Assembly: GCA_036250195.1 (NCBI GenBank)
Contig: JAVHZZ010000011.1
Location: 55,738,811-55,802,810 of the forward strand
DNA from: Mixophyes australis
Taxonomy: Eukaryota > Chordata > Amphibia > Anura > Limnodynastidae
Direction: 5' to 3'
Length of the DNA stretch: 64,000 bases
Of the stretch, positions 45,720-58,552 are shown one piece after another; position 1 is the first letter of the stretch, and every line of letters starts with the position of its first letter. The position numbers and the translations under genes were made by a program. Under the pieces are notes generated by a model. It had not been told where the DNA came from. It did no database searches and worked only from the letters and a program-made list of their open reading frames with translations.

Positions 45720-46768
45720 GTTTGACCTCAGACTCGCTTATCTTTCCGGCTCTAAGAATTTGCGGGTGGATGCTCTCTCCCGTTCGATGACTTGGATTTA
45801 TCTCCCCCTTCTGTGCCTCCACCAATCTTCGAGCCCTCTAAAATTGTTGGCTTGACCAGGACCTCGTCTAGAACTCCTATTGGTTGCTCATACCTGGACC
45901 CTTCCTTGCGTAGTAAAGCGCTACGCTGGGGGCATGATTACAAGGTTGCTGGTCATGCAGGAGCCAAGAAGATCTTAGCATTTCTTTTCTGGCATTTCTG
46001 GTGGCCCACTATACGTGCTAATGTTCATGATTATGTGGCCTCCTGTGAAGTCTGTGCACGTAATAAGACTTCCAGAAGCTCTCCCACTGGCTCATTGTTG
46101 CCACTACCAGTTCTGGAACGCCCCTGGCTTTGCATCTCGATGGACTTAATCACCGACCTGCCTCTCTGTAACGGTTTTAATACTATCTGGGTAGTGGTGG
46201 ATAGGTTTTCTAAGATGACTCACTTTATACCTCTGAAGGGACTTCCCTCTGCACCTAAATTGGCCCAAGTTTTTATTAAAAAGATCTTTCGTTTACATGG
46301 TTGCACTCAAGAGATTGTCTCGGACCGCGGTGTTCAATTTGTCTCACAGTTTTGGAGAGCATTCTGTAAAGAGTTGGGTATTGGCTTAAAGTTTTCGTCT
46401 GGTTTTCATCCTCAGACTAATGGCCAAACAGAACATGTAAATCAAGAATTGGAGGTATTCCTTCGTTGTTTCTCCTCTGGGAATCACTCGGACTGGAGCA
46501 ATCTCCTATCTTGTGCCGAGTTTGCCCATAATTTCCATTGACTTGGTTCCTCTCCATTCTTTACAGTATTCGGAACTCATCCTATGGTTCCCGACTTCGA
46601 TTCCTCGCCTGCTTCCTCTGTTCCTGCCGTTAATTCCTTGGTTCGTAACCTATCTCATATCTGGGCTACAACTAAAGAGAGACTGTTAAGATCGGATCAA
46701 CAATTCAAGCAGGCCGCTGATCATCATTGTAGACTTGTTCCTATGCTGCAACCTGGTGACAAGGTATG
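45720..46768 (+). pseudogene. pol: Gypsy integrase, truncated
   Basis: Ends RNase H with LRVDALSRS in a shifted frame, then the integrase zinc-binding part (GHAGAKKIL, CEVCARNK), then the DDE core: SMDLITDLPL, VSDRGVQFVSQFW and GQTEHVNQELE. A stop at about 46540 follows AEFAHNFH. The last piece (46584-46768) reaches MLQPGDKV of the C-terminal module, where a solo LTR begins. The chromodomain and 3' LTR are missing. Confidence 0.9.
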
Positions 46769-47774
46769 TGTTACGGTCACTAGTAGTCTCGACCCAGAAT
46801 TTACCAATAGTTGGCTTTTGCTCACCAGAGGCCCGGAGTCTAACACAGCGGCTGGTCTTCTCCAGGAACTCCCGCAAGGAAGTATGGATTTTAGCGGCTT
46901 CCACTGTGCAGGTCGCGGCCCTCTGGAGAGTGTGGTAGATTAACGAATTACAGCTATACCCGATGGGATCAGGTGTTACTCCTAACCGGGTAGTAGGAGG
47001 AACACTGAAGAAATAGGAAAGTCACTGGAGAGTTGAGGCTGTACTGTAGACAGTGGATAATGAACACAATAATGAGAAGGCTACTGAGATAGGCAGTTCA
47101 AAGGTAGGTAGTATATAGATGAACTGCGGCTGATGGATATACCACAGACGAGGAGATGGGTAATCAGATGACTGATGCAGAGGTAAGTAATACAGGAAGT
47201 ATCCTGTGGCTGGTAAGTATCGTCACAGATGTGGAGACAAGATAGCCAGGTAGCGGGTACAATACCAGGCAATGGAAGAATGTACTGCGGCTGACAGGTA
47301 TTACCACTAACGTGGAGTAGAGACTTGTCCAGACTGCAGGTACGATACAAGGTAGCGTGGAGAGGTCTGCGGCTGACAGGTATTACCACTAATGTGGAGT
47401 AGAGACTTGTCCAGACTGCAGGTGCGATACAAGGTAGCGTGGAGAGATCTGCGGCTGACAGGTGTAATCGCGAGTGCACTGGTGAGATTCCACGATAGGC
47501 AGGTAACACGATCAAGGAGCAAGGGACTCCTTGGTTACCTCAGCAAAAATGAGGACCAAGAACAGGCAAAGGAAGTAGGACAGGGGTGCCTTAAATAGTG
47601 AGAGGCAATTAGTCAACCAATGAGAAGGAGAAGGTTTTAACAGTCCTCAGGTCTGCACATGTGCAGGGAACATAGCTAAGATGGTGGATGGCCACGGCGC
47701 TGCACGGGCACCTGCAGAGCAGAGAGAGAGACCTAGTTCTTGAGCCAGAAGAACCAGCGATTCGGTGAGTGACA
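46769..47774 (-). mobile_element. Solo gypsy LTR
   Basis: 1,006 bp, TGTTACGGTCACTAG to CGGTGAGTGACA, opposite in orientation to the gypsy copy on its left. An AAGAACAGGC variant of the self-primer (47558-47567) lies about 30 nt from TTAAATA (47591). The flanks GTATG and AATAC do not match, and the left flank is gypsy pol while the right flank is mariner, so a rearrangement followed insertion. Contains ~68-bp units at about 47290-47490. Confidence 0.82.
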
Positions 47775-48690
47775 AATACATCGCTGTAGTCTTGTTTTCC
47801 ACTGGTCGAAGGCATGGAGCAAATAAATTTCTGTCACTTGTTTCAACATATTTGCCATTTTCTTCTTTACAGCATTAACTGACTCAAAATGTGTCCTTTT
47901 AAGCACTGATTTACTTTTGGGAAAAGATAAAAATCGCATGGTACTAAATCGGGCAAATATGGAGGATGTTCAAGTATAGTAATGTGTTTGTCAGTCAAAA
48001 ACTGCTTCACAGAAAGTGCTGTGTAAGCAGGCGCATTTTCCTGGTGAAGCAAGAAACCATTTTTTCACAGTTGCGGCCGTTTCTTTCTGACTCTATCTCT
48101 CAGCTTTTGCAAAACTTCCTTTATAATAATGCTGATTAACTGTTGTGCCTTCTGGAACCCATTCTTCCAAAATTACACCCTTGATATCGGGAAAAAAAAT
48201 GAGCATTGCTTTGAATTTTGACTTGCTTTTGACAAGCTTTTTTTATTCTTGGTGATGACGGTATTTTTCAGTGCATTGACTGTCTTTTGGTTTCAGGAAC
48301 GTACTGGAAGATCCAGGTCTCCTCACAAGTGATTACTTTATGAAACAGGTTTGGATCTGTGTCAAGTTGCTGCAGAATGTCAACACAACATTCCTTGCGA
48401 CGTTCTTTTTGCTCTGGTGTGAGAACCCTTGGGACCATCTTTGCACAAACTTTCGTAATGTTAAGATCATCACGCAAAATTTTCCATACGGTGTCTTTGT
48501 CAACGTTCACGTATTCAGTTATCATTTGAACACTTTTCTACAGAAAACACAACCAAACTAAATGGTGACTGAACATCATAGAGTGTTGCAGCTTGTCATG
48601 CAGGTTCAGACAGGTTCAAGGTTACTACGCATACAGCTATAACCGGTTCTGATTGCTAGGTGGAATCACAGTCTCGTTATTTAATAGACA
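47775..48690 (-). pseudogene. Mariner transposon with dead transposase
   Basis: Minus-strand pieces: TVWKILRDDLNITKVCAKMV and LTPEQKERRKECC, then TCEETWIFQYVPETKRQS, then LHQENAPAYTALSVKQFL, then PPYLPDLVPCDFYLFPK. These follow the mariner DDD transposase order. At the first two catalytic Asp positions I read Glu (CEETW for the usual CDETW, HQENAP for HQDNAP). Several frame breaks are present. The C-terminus is cut off at the solo LTR border (47775). The 5' end near 48690 (inward GTCTATTAAATAACGAGAC) is approximate. Confidence 0.85.
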
Positions 48691-48746
48691 TACCTCGTGT
48701 GTAAGTGTGTATGTATGGATGTATATGTGTATATGTGTGTGTGTAT

Positions 48747-48800
<54 letters not shown>
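48691..48800. repeat. Microsatellite, TG/TATG then (TA)n
   Basis: GTGTGTAAGTGTGTATG-type runs pass into about 46 bases of alternating TA at 48755-48800. Confidence 0.95.
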
Positions 48801-48804
<4 letters not shown>

Positions 48805-49210
48805 ACACAAAAAGACAGGGGGCGCCAACATAGTGCATTACAATAATTTAAAAATGCAGATACAACTCCAAAGATAGATTTTATCCGTACCAGATGGTGG
48901 TAGATTGATAGCCAAATAGAATATAGTTCCTGCTAGAAACACTGGAAATCTGTACCAAGTCTGAAAGGCAGATGGAACCTTCCAATACGATGAAGTGATG
49001 ATCAGAAAGCACCTGTGAACTCAGCTCAGAAGGTCAGTAATTTTCCCGCCATTCTACGGATTCCTTAACCGTTACATCCGGGTGTTGTAGTCACATGTGC
49101 TATCAATCTACCACCATCTGGTACGGATAAAATCTATCTTTGGAGTTGTATCTGCATTTTTAAATTATTGTAATGCACTATGTTGGCGCCCCCTGTCTTT
49201 TTGTGTTCCA
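48801..49210. mobile_element. Palindromic fold-back element, about 110-bp arms
   Basis: The left arm 48801-48911 (TGGAACACAAAAAGACAGGG) is the near-exact reverse complement of the right arm 49100-49210. The central 190 bp are unique. No frame. Probably a MITE, but no target duplication can be read because the left flank is (TA)n. Confidence 0.85.
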
Positions 49211-49344
49211 ATTACTAGGTCTGACACTTACAGACAGGTGTTGAATGACCGGGGAGCTGCCTACTACAATATAAGTATTATCTCTATTTTTTCACACTAA
49301 TTAAGCGCTCTGGGCTTAAAGATTTTCTTTGATATATATATATA

Positions 49345-50205
49345 TATTTATTTACACACCATATGGACAATAATATTTTGACGCTTGACCATTACACCTA
49401 CAAGGACTGTAATAACATTGTATTCACGTACAAATACATTAGTATGGCGTTGGTCACCCTTTTGCAGCTATGACAGCTTCCACAAGATGTTGGAGTGTTT
49501 CTGTGGGAATTTGAATTTGTGCCCATTAATTCTGTAGAGCATTTCTGATGCCAGTCTCTGATGTCTGATGAGAAGGCCTGGCTCGCAATCTCTGTTCCAG
49601 TTCATCCCAAAGGTGTTCGATGAGGTTTAGGTCAGGACTCTGTGTGGGCCAGTCAAGTTCTTCCACACTAACCTCATCAAACCATGTCTTTGTAGTCCTT
49701 GCTTTGTGTACTGGGGCACTGTCATGTTGAAATAGAAAAAGACCTTTCCCAAACTGTTGCCGCAAAGCCATGGAAACCCATTCCATTAAGCTCCCATCGC
49801 ACAGTTTTTGTGCTTACATTATTGCCAGTGGAAGTTCAGAACTCTTCAGCCATGGAATCAGCATAACATTGGAGACTTTTACGCACCATGCGCCTTAGCA
49901 GTAGGTTACCCCGCTCTAATTTTACATGGTCTTCCGATTTGTGGCTGAGTTGTTGTTGTTCCTAAATGCTTACACTTTCTAATAATTTCAATTACAGTTG
50001 ACTGTGGAATATCCAGCTGGGATTAAATTTCACAATCCGTTTTATTGCAAAGGTGGCATTCTATCACGGTACGACACTTGAAGTCACTGAGCTCTTCAGA
50101 ACGACCCATTTTGTATTACAAATGCTTGCATATGGAGATTGCATAGCTAGGTGCTTGATTTTATACACCTCTGGCAACGGGTCTGATTGAAACACCTTAA
50201 TTCAA
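49345..50205 (-). mobile_element. Tc1-like element, internally deleted
   Basis: The N-terminal helix-turn-helix part starts at 50109 on the minus strand (MGRSEELSDFKCRTVIECHL, IRKCKHLGTTTTQPQIGRP). The C-terminal catalytic part (FQHDSAPVHKARTTKTW, LDWPTQSPDLNLIEHLWDEL) ends at 49526. They are joined near 49770 with the central section, including the first catalytic Asp, missing. It is inserted in hAT copy 3, whose sequence resumes at 50206. Confidence 0.9.
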
Positions 50206-51440
50206 TACTTAATCGCTACTGAGGATATTGACGAGGACGGTGTTGTGGGTGTAGATTGCAGGAGTGGGGATGTAGGTGAAAGAAGGGTCCTAGCTGATGA
50301 TGGACTGCTTGTTGTTGTTTTTTTAGCATAAGTTTCTGATTTTCCCAACACCTTGCCATGAACTCGAGTCAAATGTCGCAACATGGATGAGGCTCCTATA
50401 TGGTTAAGGTCCCTACCTCGACTGATTGTGACTTCACATACGCTGCAAACTGTTGTCAGGATTTGGTTAAAAATAATTCCACACATAAGAGGTGGATTTT
50501 TTGGACTTATGTGCAGGCATGATAGTGGCCTTCTTCTTATCACATGCAAGAACTGCTTCCACCGGTGGAGGACTTATACAAACAACATCATCCTCATCAA
50601 CATCCTCAACAGCGCCCTTGTCCTTTTGCAATTCCAAAGTGGCATCCTCAACTGGTGTCATCGGCTACACTTGGGCTGTTCAGGCACACATCTGCAGAAA
50701 AGCTGAAAGGGGCCTTCTTTATGGGGAAACTATCAGAATGGTCACGATTACACATAGCACTTGTGGATGGACTCTCCTCAGGGATTTGTGTCATTTCTGA
50801 ACATACATTTTCCTCTAATGCCTTACTGTTTTCTTCCAGCTCGGCTTTTACACGTGAAAGTATTTTGACACCACTTTTGGAGTCCGAATGACAAGGTCTT
50901 GCTTGATCATGACTGACCTTACAAGAAGATGGCTCAGTAACAGTTGCAGAACTCGCACTCATAGAGAAAGGTGAAGGCCTCATTCTTTCTTTGCCACTGC
51001 GTGTGTAGAATGGCATGTTGGCAATTTTATTTTTTTCTGCAGATAACTTTACCTGGATTGCAGTTCTCTTTTTTTTTTTCTTGACCAAGGTAAAAGGTAT
51101 TTTTTTTTTTTTACATTTTTGTTTACCTGACATAAAAACACTTTTACATAGGCTTTACCAGATGACGTACAGGGATCACTATCATCATGACTGGTGGCAG
51201 CAGCTGCTTGGTGCTCCTGCTCTTCTGTGTACTGCTATGAATCCATTTTGATAACACCGTAAACTTTGACTGCAAATTCAAAAGAAAAGCCTGCCAGACC
51301 TAGTATTTGTATTTCAGTAATGGAGCTCTTCTCTTTGTGTGTAACCTATATAACACCATACAATTTGACAGAAAGTCTGAATAAAAGCCTGCCAGGCCTA
51401 CTATTTGTATTTCAGCAATGACAATTAGCAATGGAGCCAT
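50206..51440 (-). pseudogene. hAT copy 3: N-terminal region and BED finger in normal order
   Basis: Minus strand from 51250: TEEQEHQAAAATSHDD, KNKIANMPFYTRSGKE, SFSADVCLN, then MPAHKSKKSTSYVWNYF and the BED finger (VCSVCEVTISRG, GASSMLRHLTRVHGKV). The N-terminal part and the finger lie on one strand in this copy, which shows the ancestral order and makes copies 1 and 2 the rearranged ones. It is truncated at 50206 by Tc1 and on the right without a terminal repeat. Small frameshifts lie near 50660 and 50550. Confidence 0.88.
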
Positions 51441-52277
51441 ATATGATCCATTATTATGTTCCCCCAGTCCTTATCAACTTGTTTTGTAATAATCTTCTTT
51501 TTGAACTTTCTTAAAACCAGGAGTTAAGTTATTCATTGTGAGATTGGATTTATTCAACCACTTCTCCAGGATATCTTGGACCACTTTAAGAAATATTTCA
51601 ATAAAATTACCCTTAGCATGCAACAGCTAAAATTGTGGTTTTTTTTTTTTTGGTTTTTTTTCTCTTTAAATTTGTATGTGAGAATGCATCTCTTCACAGT
51701 TTTTTTCCATCTGAACTGGATAGCTTGGAATAGAATGGGTGAAATATAAACATTTATTTTAGAGTTTTGTATGCGCACTGTTACGTTCAAATTTACTCCA
51801 GTTTATCATACCCTACTCTTTTAATATTTCAACCCTCTTCTTTGTGGGGTTCCTTTCATGGATACATATACCTTTCAAGCACCAGCTGCGAGGAAGTTAA
51901 CTGGCATTGGGAGATCAACAGATTTTGAATTAGTTACAAGTTTTTCTAATCCCAGTGGTTACGTAAGTGCAATTTATAAAATAAAATTGTTTTGCAATAA
52001 AGATTTCTAAGTAGTTTACAGATTTTATGGTTGGATATTAAAGATGCTGTTGAGGTGAATGAATCCACTTTTTCTTATTTAACTCCTATTTATCCACGAC
52101 TCACACTATTATATGTATTTCTCCTTTATATACATATCCCTTCTGAGCTGAACCAATTAGATATCAAGAGGATCAGATTCTAACCACTGAGAACTTTTGT
52201 CACTGTCTATTTTCATTTAATTTAGGTGAGCAAATTTACTAACATTGGTAGTGTCTGCAAGTTTTTTCATTCTACAC
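51441..52277. other. Unassigned, AT-rich
   Basis: No recognisable gene or repeat. Confidence 0.5.
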
Positions 52278-52280
52278 TAT

Positions 52281-52446
52281 GGGGTATATTTACTAAAGTG
52301 CGGGTCTGAAAGTGAAGATATTGCCTATAGCAACCAATCAGATTCTAGCTGTCATTTTGTAGAATGTACTAAATAAATTATAACTAGAATATTGCTATAG
52401 GCAACATCTCTACTTTTTCAAACCCTCGGTTTAGTAAATATACCCC
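52281..52446. mobile_element. MITE with GGGGTATATTTACTAAA ends
   Basis: Inverted ends GGGGTATATTTACTAAA and TTTAGTAAATATACCCC, flanked by TAT on both sides, a 3-bp duplication as for PIF/Harbinger-type elements. Confidence 0.85.
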
Positions 52447-52449
52447 TAT

Positions 52450-54615
52450 GCCTGGCTGTGTATCTTCACATGTTGTCCTCATTTATTGTGAGTTGGTGTA
52501 GCTGAGAGAATTCACCTTTTGGGAGCAAGAAGAAGTATCCATTAAATTGTTTGAAAAAGTGAATTTACTGAAGGTGAGCAGGCTCATTGCTCATTCTTAC
52601 ACACTTGCATTGTTTTATAAAGTATGCACCATGTTTTGTATTCTTTATTTTTTCTTTCAATTTGATATTATACATCTATTAGCCGGCTGGGTCATACTAA
52701 TTAGGAGGGAATATGTATATCCCTTTTCTCCTTCTTACCATACCTTGGGAAAATATATATATATTTTTACATTTTGGTGTAGGACCAAACATTAAACTGA
52801 AAAAGTTGGAAAGCTGATCTTGCAATTTTATTTGGTATCCATGCGTGGTAATCATTGTTCTTTATATGTACCTCACCCTTTTTCATTCTTATACATCTGA
52901 GATGTTTACATTGCTTACAAATCCTGGGTGGGGAGAGAAGCAAATTAGTAATTGCATACTCACTCCTGCCTACTAAAACTTGTTTGATCACTATTGTAAT
53001 TCTACAAAATGAAACCTTAATAAGTAGCAAAATACCTGATTTATAGCAAAAAAAATCAATGAAAATATTGAATAGAACTGAACAGTACACATGTTAGAAG
53101 GTTTATTGGTCATTGACTCAGGTACTTCCCCCACTTTACACACCCTCAATCCATGTGACCACCATTCACCATTCGTACTTCACAGAAAAAATTGAAAAGC
53201 TTCTTTTATAACATTTCTATATTCGTTTTGAAGATTGCAGTGCTGTAATTGCTCTCTACATGCTGGATTTGCATTTCACAGTTTAATCATCTATGCTTCA
53301 GAATGCTCTGAACACTGTCTTTTTCTTTCCACGCAATTTCAAGGCAAGGCAATTTCAAGACTGTGCCCTTGTGCTTTGTGTTAGAGAGTTTAAAAATGGT
53401 GCTTTTGAAGATTTGTTGTCTCCCTGTTATTTTGGAAACAAGCCCATGCTGTCTAATGTTGGAGTTAGTTGAGCATTGAGGGGCTGTGGTTTACTGACGT
53501 TTTTTTAAACTACATAGTGCACTGTCTATGGTAAATATTTTGTTTCATTAAAAGTATAGGACCAGATTTAATCTCCGCCACCTCTGATCAGGTACAAAAA
53601 TCAAGTCCTTTGCAGAGTGCAAATTTTTGTGCGCCCCTCCGGTCATGAAAATGTGTCCTCTCCATCCCTTTATCTTATTATAATGATTTGACTCAGAAAA
53701 AATAAATCATGTTGACTTGCACAATGGGTTCATAGCTCTATTTGTGATGTGGAGCAGCAATTTTCCCTTCATAACTGGCCTCCACTGAGGTCTTTATAAA
53801 GTATAAGCACAATACATCAGTTCACAAGAGGTTTGGAGAGTATGTATTCTGTTCAATTAAAATGTATTTTTGTAAGTGGTGTGGTTGTATTTATTTTTAA
53901 TTTACTTTTTTAGGTTACTTAACAGGGCTGAAGAGACCATAACTGTAGTGAAGAGGCCACCCTGTCAGTCTCAATCATTACCCAGCTCCCAGAGACTTGC
54001 ATGAGAATCCCATAAGAACTTCCATACAGATAAAGGTACTAAAAAGTTCTGAAATGTTGATCTATTTTTCTGATACTTTCTCAATACTATAAGTCCTGAG
54101 AGTGATGTGGTTTTGTCTTGCATATATATATATATATATTAGTGACTGCACTATATGAAAGTGGAGGGGGTGTGGTTTACTGCTGTATGAATGTTTCTGT
54201 GAAATCATTGGTCTCCAGGTACTTCAGAGGTCAGTGGTTGAGCTTTTTAACTCTTTATTTACAGTTTTGAAACACGTTGCACTTTAATATCTCTTGTATA
54301 GTGCAAGCAACATCCCCCCATGTGACAGATGCCCTGGCCATGATTATTTTGCTAAGTTCAGTAATTAAGTTTGTAAAGCTGGTCATATGATTTAGTTATG
54401 TTGACTCAAAGTGTTTTATGGAGTCTAGCATTGGATATCAAAGTTAAGTTCTAAAAATGTTTTCAAGTGTTCTGGTAGGTAAAAAATAAGAACGTGGAAA
54501 TAAGAAGAAATAATTTTTATGTATAAGTATATACTTCATATTGGCTCTGTGTGCCTTATTATTGTAAATACAGTAGGTGTATTTCTTCTTACAGATACTT
54601 TTACGACAGAGACTT
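52450..54615. other. Unassigned, AT-rich intergenic sequence
   Basis: No coding frame with family wording. A short (TA)n at about 54124-54140. Confidence 0.5.
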
Positions 54616-54618
54616 TTA

Positions 54619-54794
54619 GGGGGGAATTTAATTAGCAGCGAAGTGTTTCACAAACGTTCCAGAGAAACTTGGCATTGGAGATTTAATAGAAATCTCCGCT
54701 CATTTTTCCTCGTGTTAAAGATTTCTATCATAATTGCCGGCAATGTGCGGAGCGCGATGTTCGCGCGCCACATCGCCGTCAATTGAATTCCCCC
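54619..54794. mobile_element. PIF/Harbinger-type MITE
   Basis: Ends GGGGGGAATTTAATTAGC and GTCAATTGAATTCCCCC, flanked by TTA at 54616-54618 and 54795-54797. The TTA target and G-rich end are typical of Harbinger MITEs. Confidence 0.88.
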
Positions 54795-54797
54795 TTA

Positions 54798-55389
54798 ATA
54801 AAACATTTTGAAGACAGGAAATACCATGTTAGTTAAGCAATTCGTTTGAGACCAGGATGCTATCTTGACTGCCAGCACTTTCACTGCACACCAGGGTTAC
54901 TCTGCAATCTAAGGTTATCCAATATATTTTTGACTGTGTTATTACAATGTCTGCAGTCATAGGATTATTACATTTTCTCTACTTAATATACTCTTCTATG
55001 AATAAAGTGCTTACGATATTCTTAATTATTGCTAGGGGTGGTTCTGGGGTGCTGGGGTAGCTATCAGATGCACACCACGTACAGCCAAGCTGCTTAGTCC
55101 TGAGTCTCACACCAAACCAATTCTAATATTTAAGTCACTGCTGGTGTACGGTTTACAATAAAATTCTATCAACTTGATGATGCTGTATGTTGCCTTTATA
55201 TTTTCCTAAAATGTACATTTCCTATTAGTGAATTAAAATTTTCCAGTTCTATTAGATAGCATGGGTAATTATAGATTCTGATCCAAATACTTGCGCACCT
55301 CCAAAGTTGTGCTTTCAGTTTTTTGTATTTTGTATTTTAGCAGACTAACTAATATCAACAGTCTATGTGTAAGTGTTGTTATGGTATGT
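54798..55389. other. Unassigned sequence
   Basis: Nothing recognised. Confidence 0.45.
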
Positions 55390-56824
55390 AGTATGGTAAC
55401 CATACTGCAGTATTTCAGCAGATTTTCGGACCAATCAAACGATAAGCGACTGATTGGCCCGATATCACAGTAGTGTGTACCCTGCAACGAGAAACGATTA
55501 TCATTCCAAAGCACATCCTATCTTTGAACGAGATTTGTAAACTGAACTATAAATCTTGTTCAACGATGGAACAATGTCGTTCCAATCTGCAGTGTATATG
55601 CATTCTGCAGAATTGGAACTACAATTTAGCTACATCACCTGTCACTGGGTTCCTGCAGCGGGATCAGGACCTCTCCTGTGCAGCCATGGAACGCTACACT
55701 GGCGGGAACCGGACGCAATATGTGAAGGGGTTCAAGTGCCGCATAGTCTCTGTGCTTCGGGGATCATTCTATCCGCTGCTCTGACAATAACCTTTGTTAT
55801 AGCCATAACTATCGTCACTAATAAAGATTTTCTGATGCAATCGCTGTGGTTCCAAAGAACAAAGGATTTATTCTCAAAATATTTTACAAGGCAAAGTTTG
55901 GTATGAATACGCATGCGCCTGTTAGCACTAGCACAAGCTTCTATGACAACGCTCTGGTTTCCAAAGCCAGAGGTGAACAATTTATACACAGTACAGTTGT
56001 AAAAGGCAGGGACATCACAAAGATACACTGTTACAGTATTAAGGTCTTCAGTCATAGGTTGAAGGGTCTTGACCTCCCAGGAACTCAACGTGGCATTGGA
56101 GGATTTCTCTGGTCATTGTTCTTTGAGATTGCCAGTTGTCCTTCTCAAGATTTCCACCTCTAGACCTGTATAAACTGGTTTTTATGATTCCTGTGAGATG
56201 GCTATTTGGTGTATGAAAAACTGATATTGTTTATAACTAGCGTTCGCAAAGTGCGGACACTACATAAATAATACCGGAAACATTCTCCTGCAATTTGCGA
56301 ACAGATTGATACCAAACTTGATGTAATTTAGATGTTGGAAACAATATTTAGCCTCTTCACCATTTTTTATTCACTAATATAAATAGATTAAACTTATTTG
56401 CATGTTGTTATTTGCAATCATAATTATTCAATTGCGCACTAATCACATTGCAACTGATATTACTATACAGAAAATATTGATTACCACCTTCTTCCAATTA
56501 TTAAACTTCAACACCTGTTACATCACTGCAACAGCTGTTCAGGTAACACCACGTCAGCAGGCTATTGCCCCAGGTGCAGGCACCCCCTCCATCCAACTCA
56601 ACTATCATCAACATCAAAACGCTTTGTGACAGTGTGCTATCACTCAGAGGAGAGGCAGAGAGTTGCAGCCGATTGTTTTGACAGATGAAGAGCACAGATC
56701 TGAAGGTAATTGTGTATAGTGTGTACACATGAATTGGCATGCTGATCAGGACTTTTTTCCCTGTCCTTGGTAAAATGGCTTTGCTATCGCATTGTTACAA
56801 TTTTCTTGTAGTGTGTACCCAGCA
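55390..56824. mobile_element. Second copy of the GGCTGGGTACACACTA family, split by about 1 kb
   Basis: 55488-55610 and 56640-56824 match consecutive parts of 36260-36620. The right end TAGTGTGTACCCAGC is intact. The 55640-56640 segment has no counterpart there: it is either an insertion or the interior of a longer family member. Its ~100-codon frames show no known domain. Confidence 0.65.
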
Positions 56825-57191
56825 TTATTCAGATGATGTTTAACATAATCTGTGCCTTAATGTTGGGTCTGTCACAGAACTCGTACTTGGTCTGAAGTAC
56901 CATTACATATTTTCTTGCTTCACTTAACACGAGAGTCCCTGTAGTTCCATATCTAATTTTATCACAGACGCAACAAAAATATTCTAATCCTCCTGCCTGC
57001 AGATTCTAGACCTTGCTATAGATATTCCATTCTTTAATGCAGCCCTCAATTATTTATATATATTATATATATTTTCAACAACAATACTGGCAACAAGACA
57101 CCAATGGGAGCCGACTGCTTTATCAGGGCTGGAAGTAAGATTTTGTCAAGTGGGGATTTTTAAATATAACAAGGGGGCCCTTCCATGGTGT
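56825..57191. other. Unassigned sequence
   Basis: AT-rich with a short (TATA)n at about 57055. No gene. Confidence 0.45.
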
Positions 57192-57484
57192 AAAATCACT
57201 TACAAATTTTATTCACAGTACTTATAACAAATTCACACGTACCAGAGTTCAGGTATATTCAAACATAAATCGTCGTAAGCTACATTTCTCTATTCGATTG
57301 AAGAACTGCTATCGACACCAGCTATACTGTGGAGTATAATTTTGTTGTAAGCCATTTTGTTGTATAATGCCCTCTTGAAGAAGTTTGTGTTCCGTCATCG
57401 ACTTTGTCAGGAGAGCAATATACCTGACCTGTGATAAGTGTGAATTTGTTATAACTACTGTGAATAAAATTTGTAAATGATTTT
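57192..57484. mobile_element. Fold-back element, about 68-bp arms
   Basis: 57192-57259 (AAAATCACTTACAAATTTTA) is the near-perfect reverse complement of 57417-57484. The loop is about 155 bp. No coding capacity. Confidence 0.8.
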
Positions 57485-58552
57485 GTTTTTTATAATCAAA
57501 AATTTTATTCTTCAAGTTGCATGATCTCATCTTTCTCCAAATGTTCAAATTTAGATATGTAGTATAGCTCCATACCTACCATTTTAATACACCAGAATTA
57601 AAAATCAATATGTATACCAGTATTTTAAATGTGAGTTAAAATTAAATAGTTTACTTTCTGTAAATAAGAAAATCAAATAATCGGGTTGTCATATAGTTTT
57701 ACAGTTACATAGATTGTTACTATTTTAATTCATCGCATGTCATCAAAATTATTTTAGTTGTGTACCTATTAATTATAAGTGTATCGTAGCATATTCGCAT
57801 CTGCTTCCAACCATTTATTTAATTTGTCAGTGGGTTTAAAAACTATACTATCAAACACAAAACTAACAGTGAATCTCTAAGTTTTAAATATACCCTTTTT
57901 CATATTTTCTTAATTTTAATGTTGCTTAAATTATGGCACATCAATATTCAGTACTCTCAACCTATAATTTATTTAATATGAATTGTGTGACTGTCGCATA
58001 GTGACAATTTTTATTAATAAGTGAAACTACTTGTGATATTTAGTGAAATATTACTAAACTATTTGTAAATATATATGTGTATGCAACTATTATTTTAAAA
58101 TGTAAATGTGCTGTATTATGATGATTCGTATCTACACTACTAACGTGGGCAACGTACAGTAACAAAGCAGATGTGGCTGATTCAAGTCCTCTAAGTACGC
58201 TTGGTTGCAGCATAATATTTGTACTGGCTACAGGGGTAGATGTAACTGTGGACTGATAGTGATGACTGCCACAGCAAAGTCTTTGATTTATAAACTACAC
58301 GTATGCGTGCCACTAGCTAGCTCAGAACATGTGTATGCAAGTAAGATGGACTAAAAACACATTCTATGTACAATATGTATTGGAAGCATCATGATTTATG
58401 TATTGAAAGCAAAAAATAATGTCCATTTTGTTTTTAATATCCATATTTATATTAATGATTATATTTATTTTTTATTGGATCATTTCTTATGCATTCTGAT
58501 GTGACCTTATATTGCACATACACATCTGTGTATACCGCAGTCTGTTCTGTCT
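57485..58552. other. Unassigned, very AT-rich
   Basis: No frame or repeat that I can name. Confidence 0.5.

Noticed and set aside
48637..48877. Short frames rich in Tyr-Ile and Thr-His
   Set aside because: Translation of the TG/TA microsatellite.
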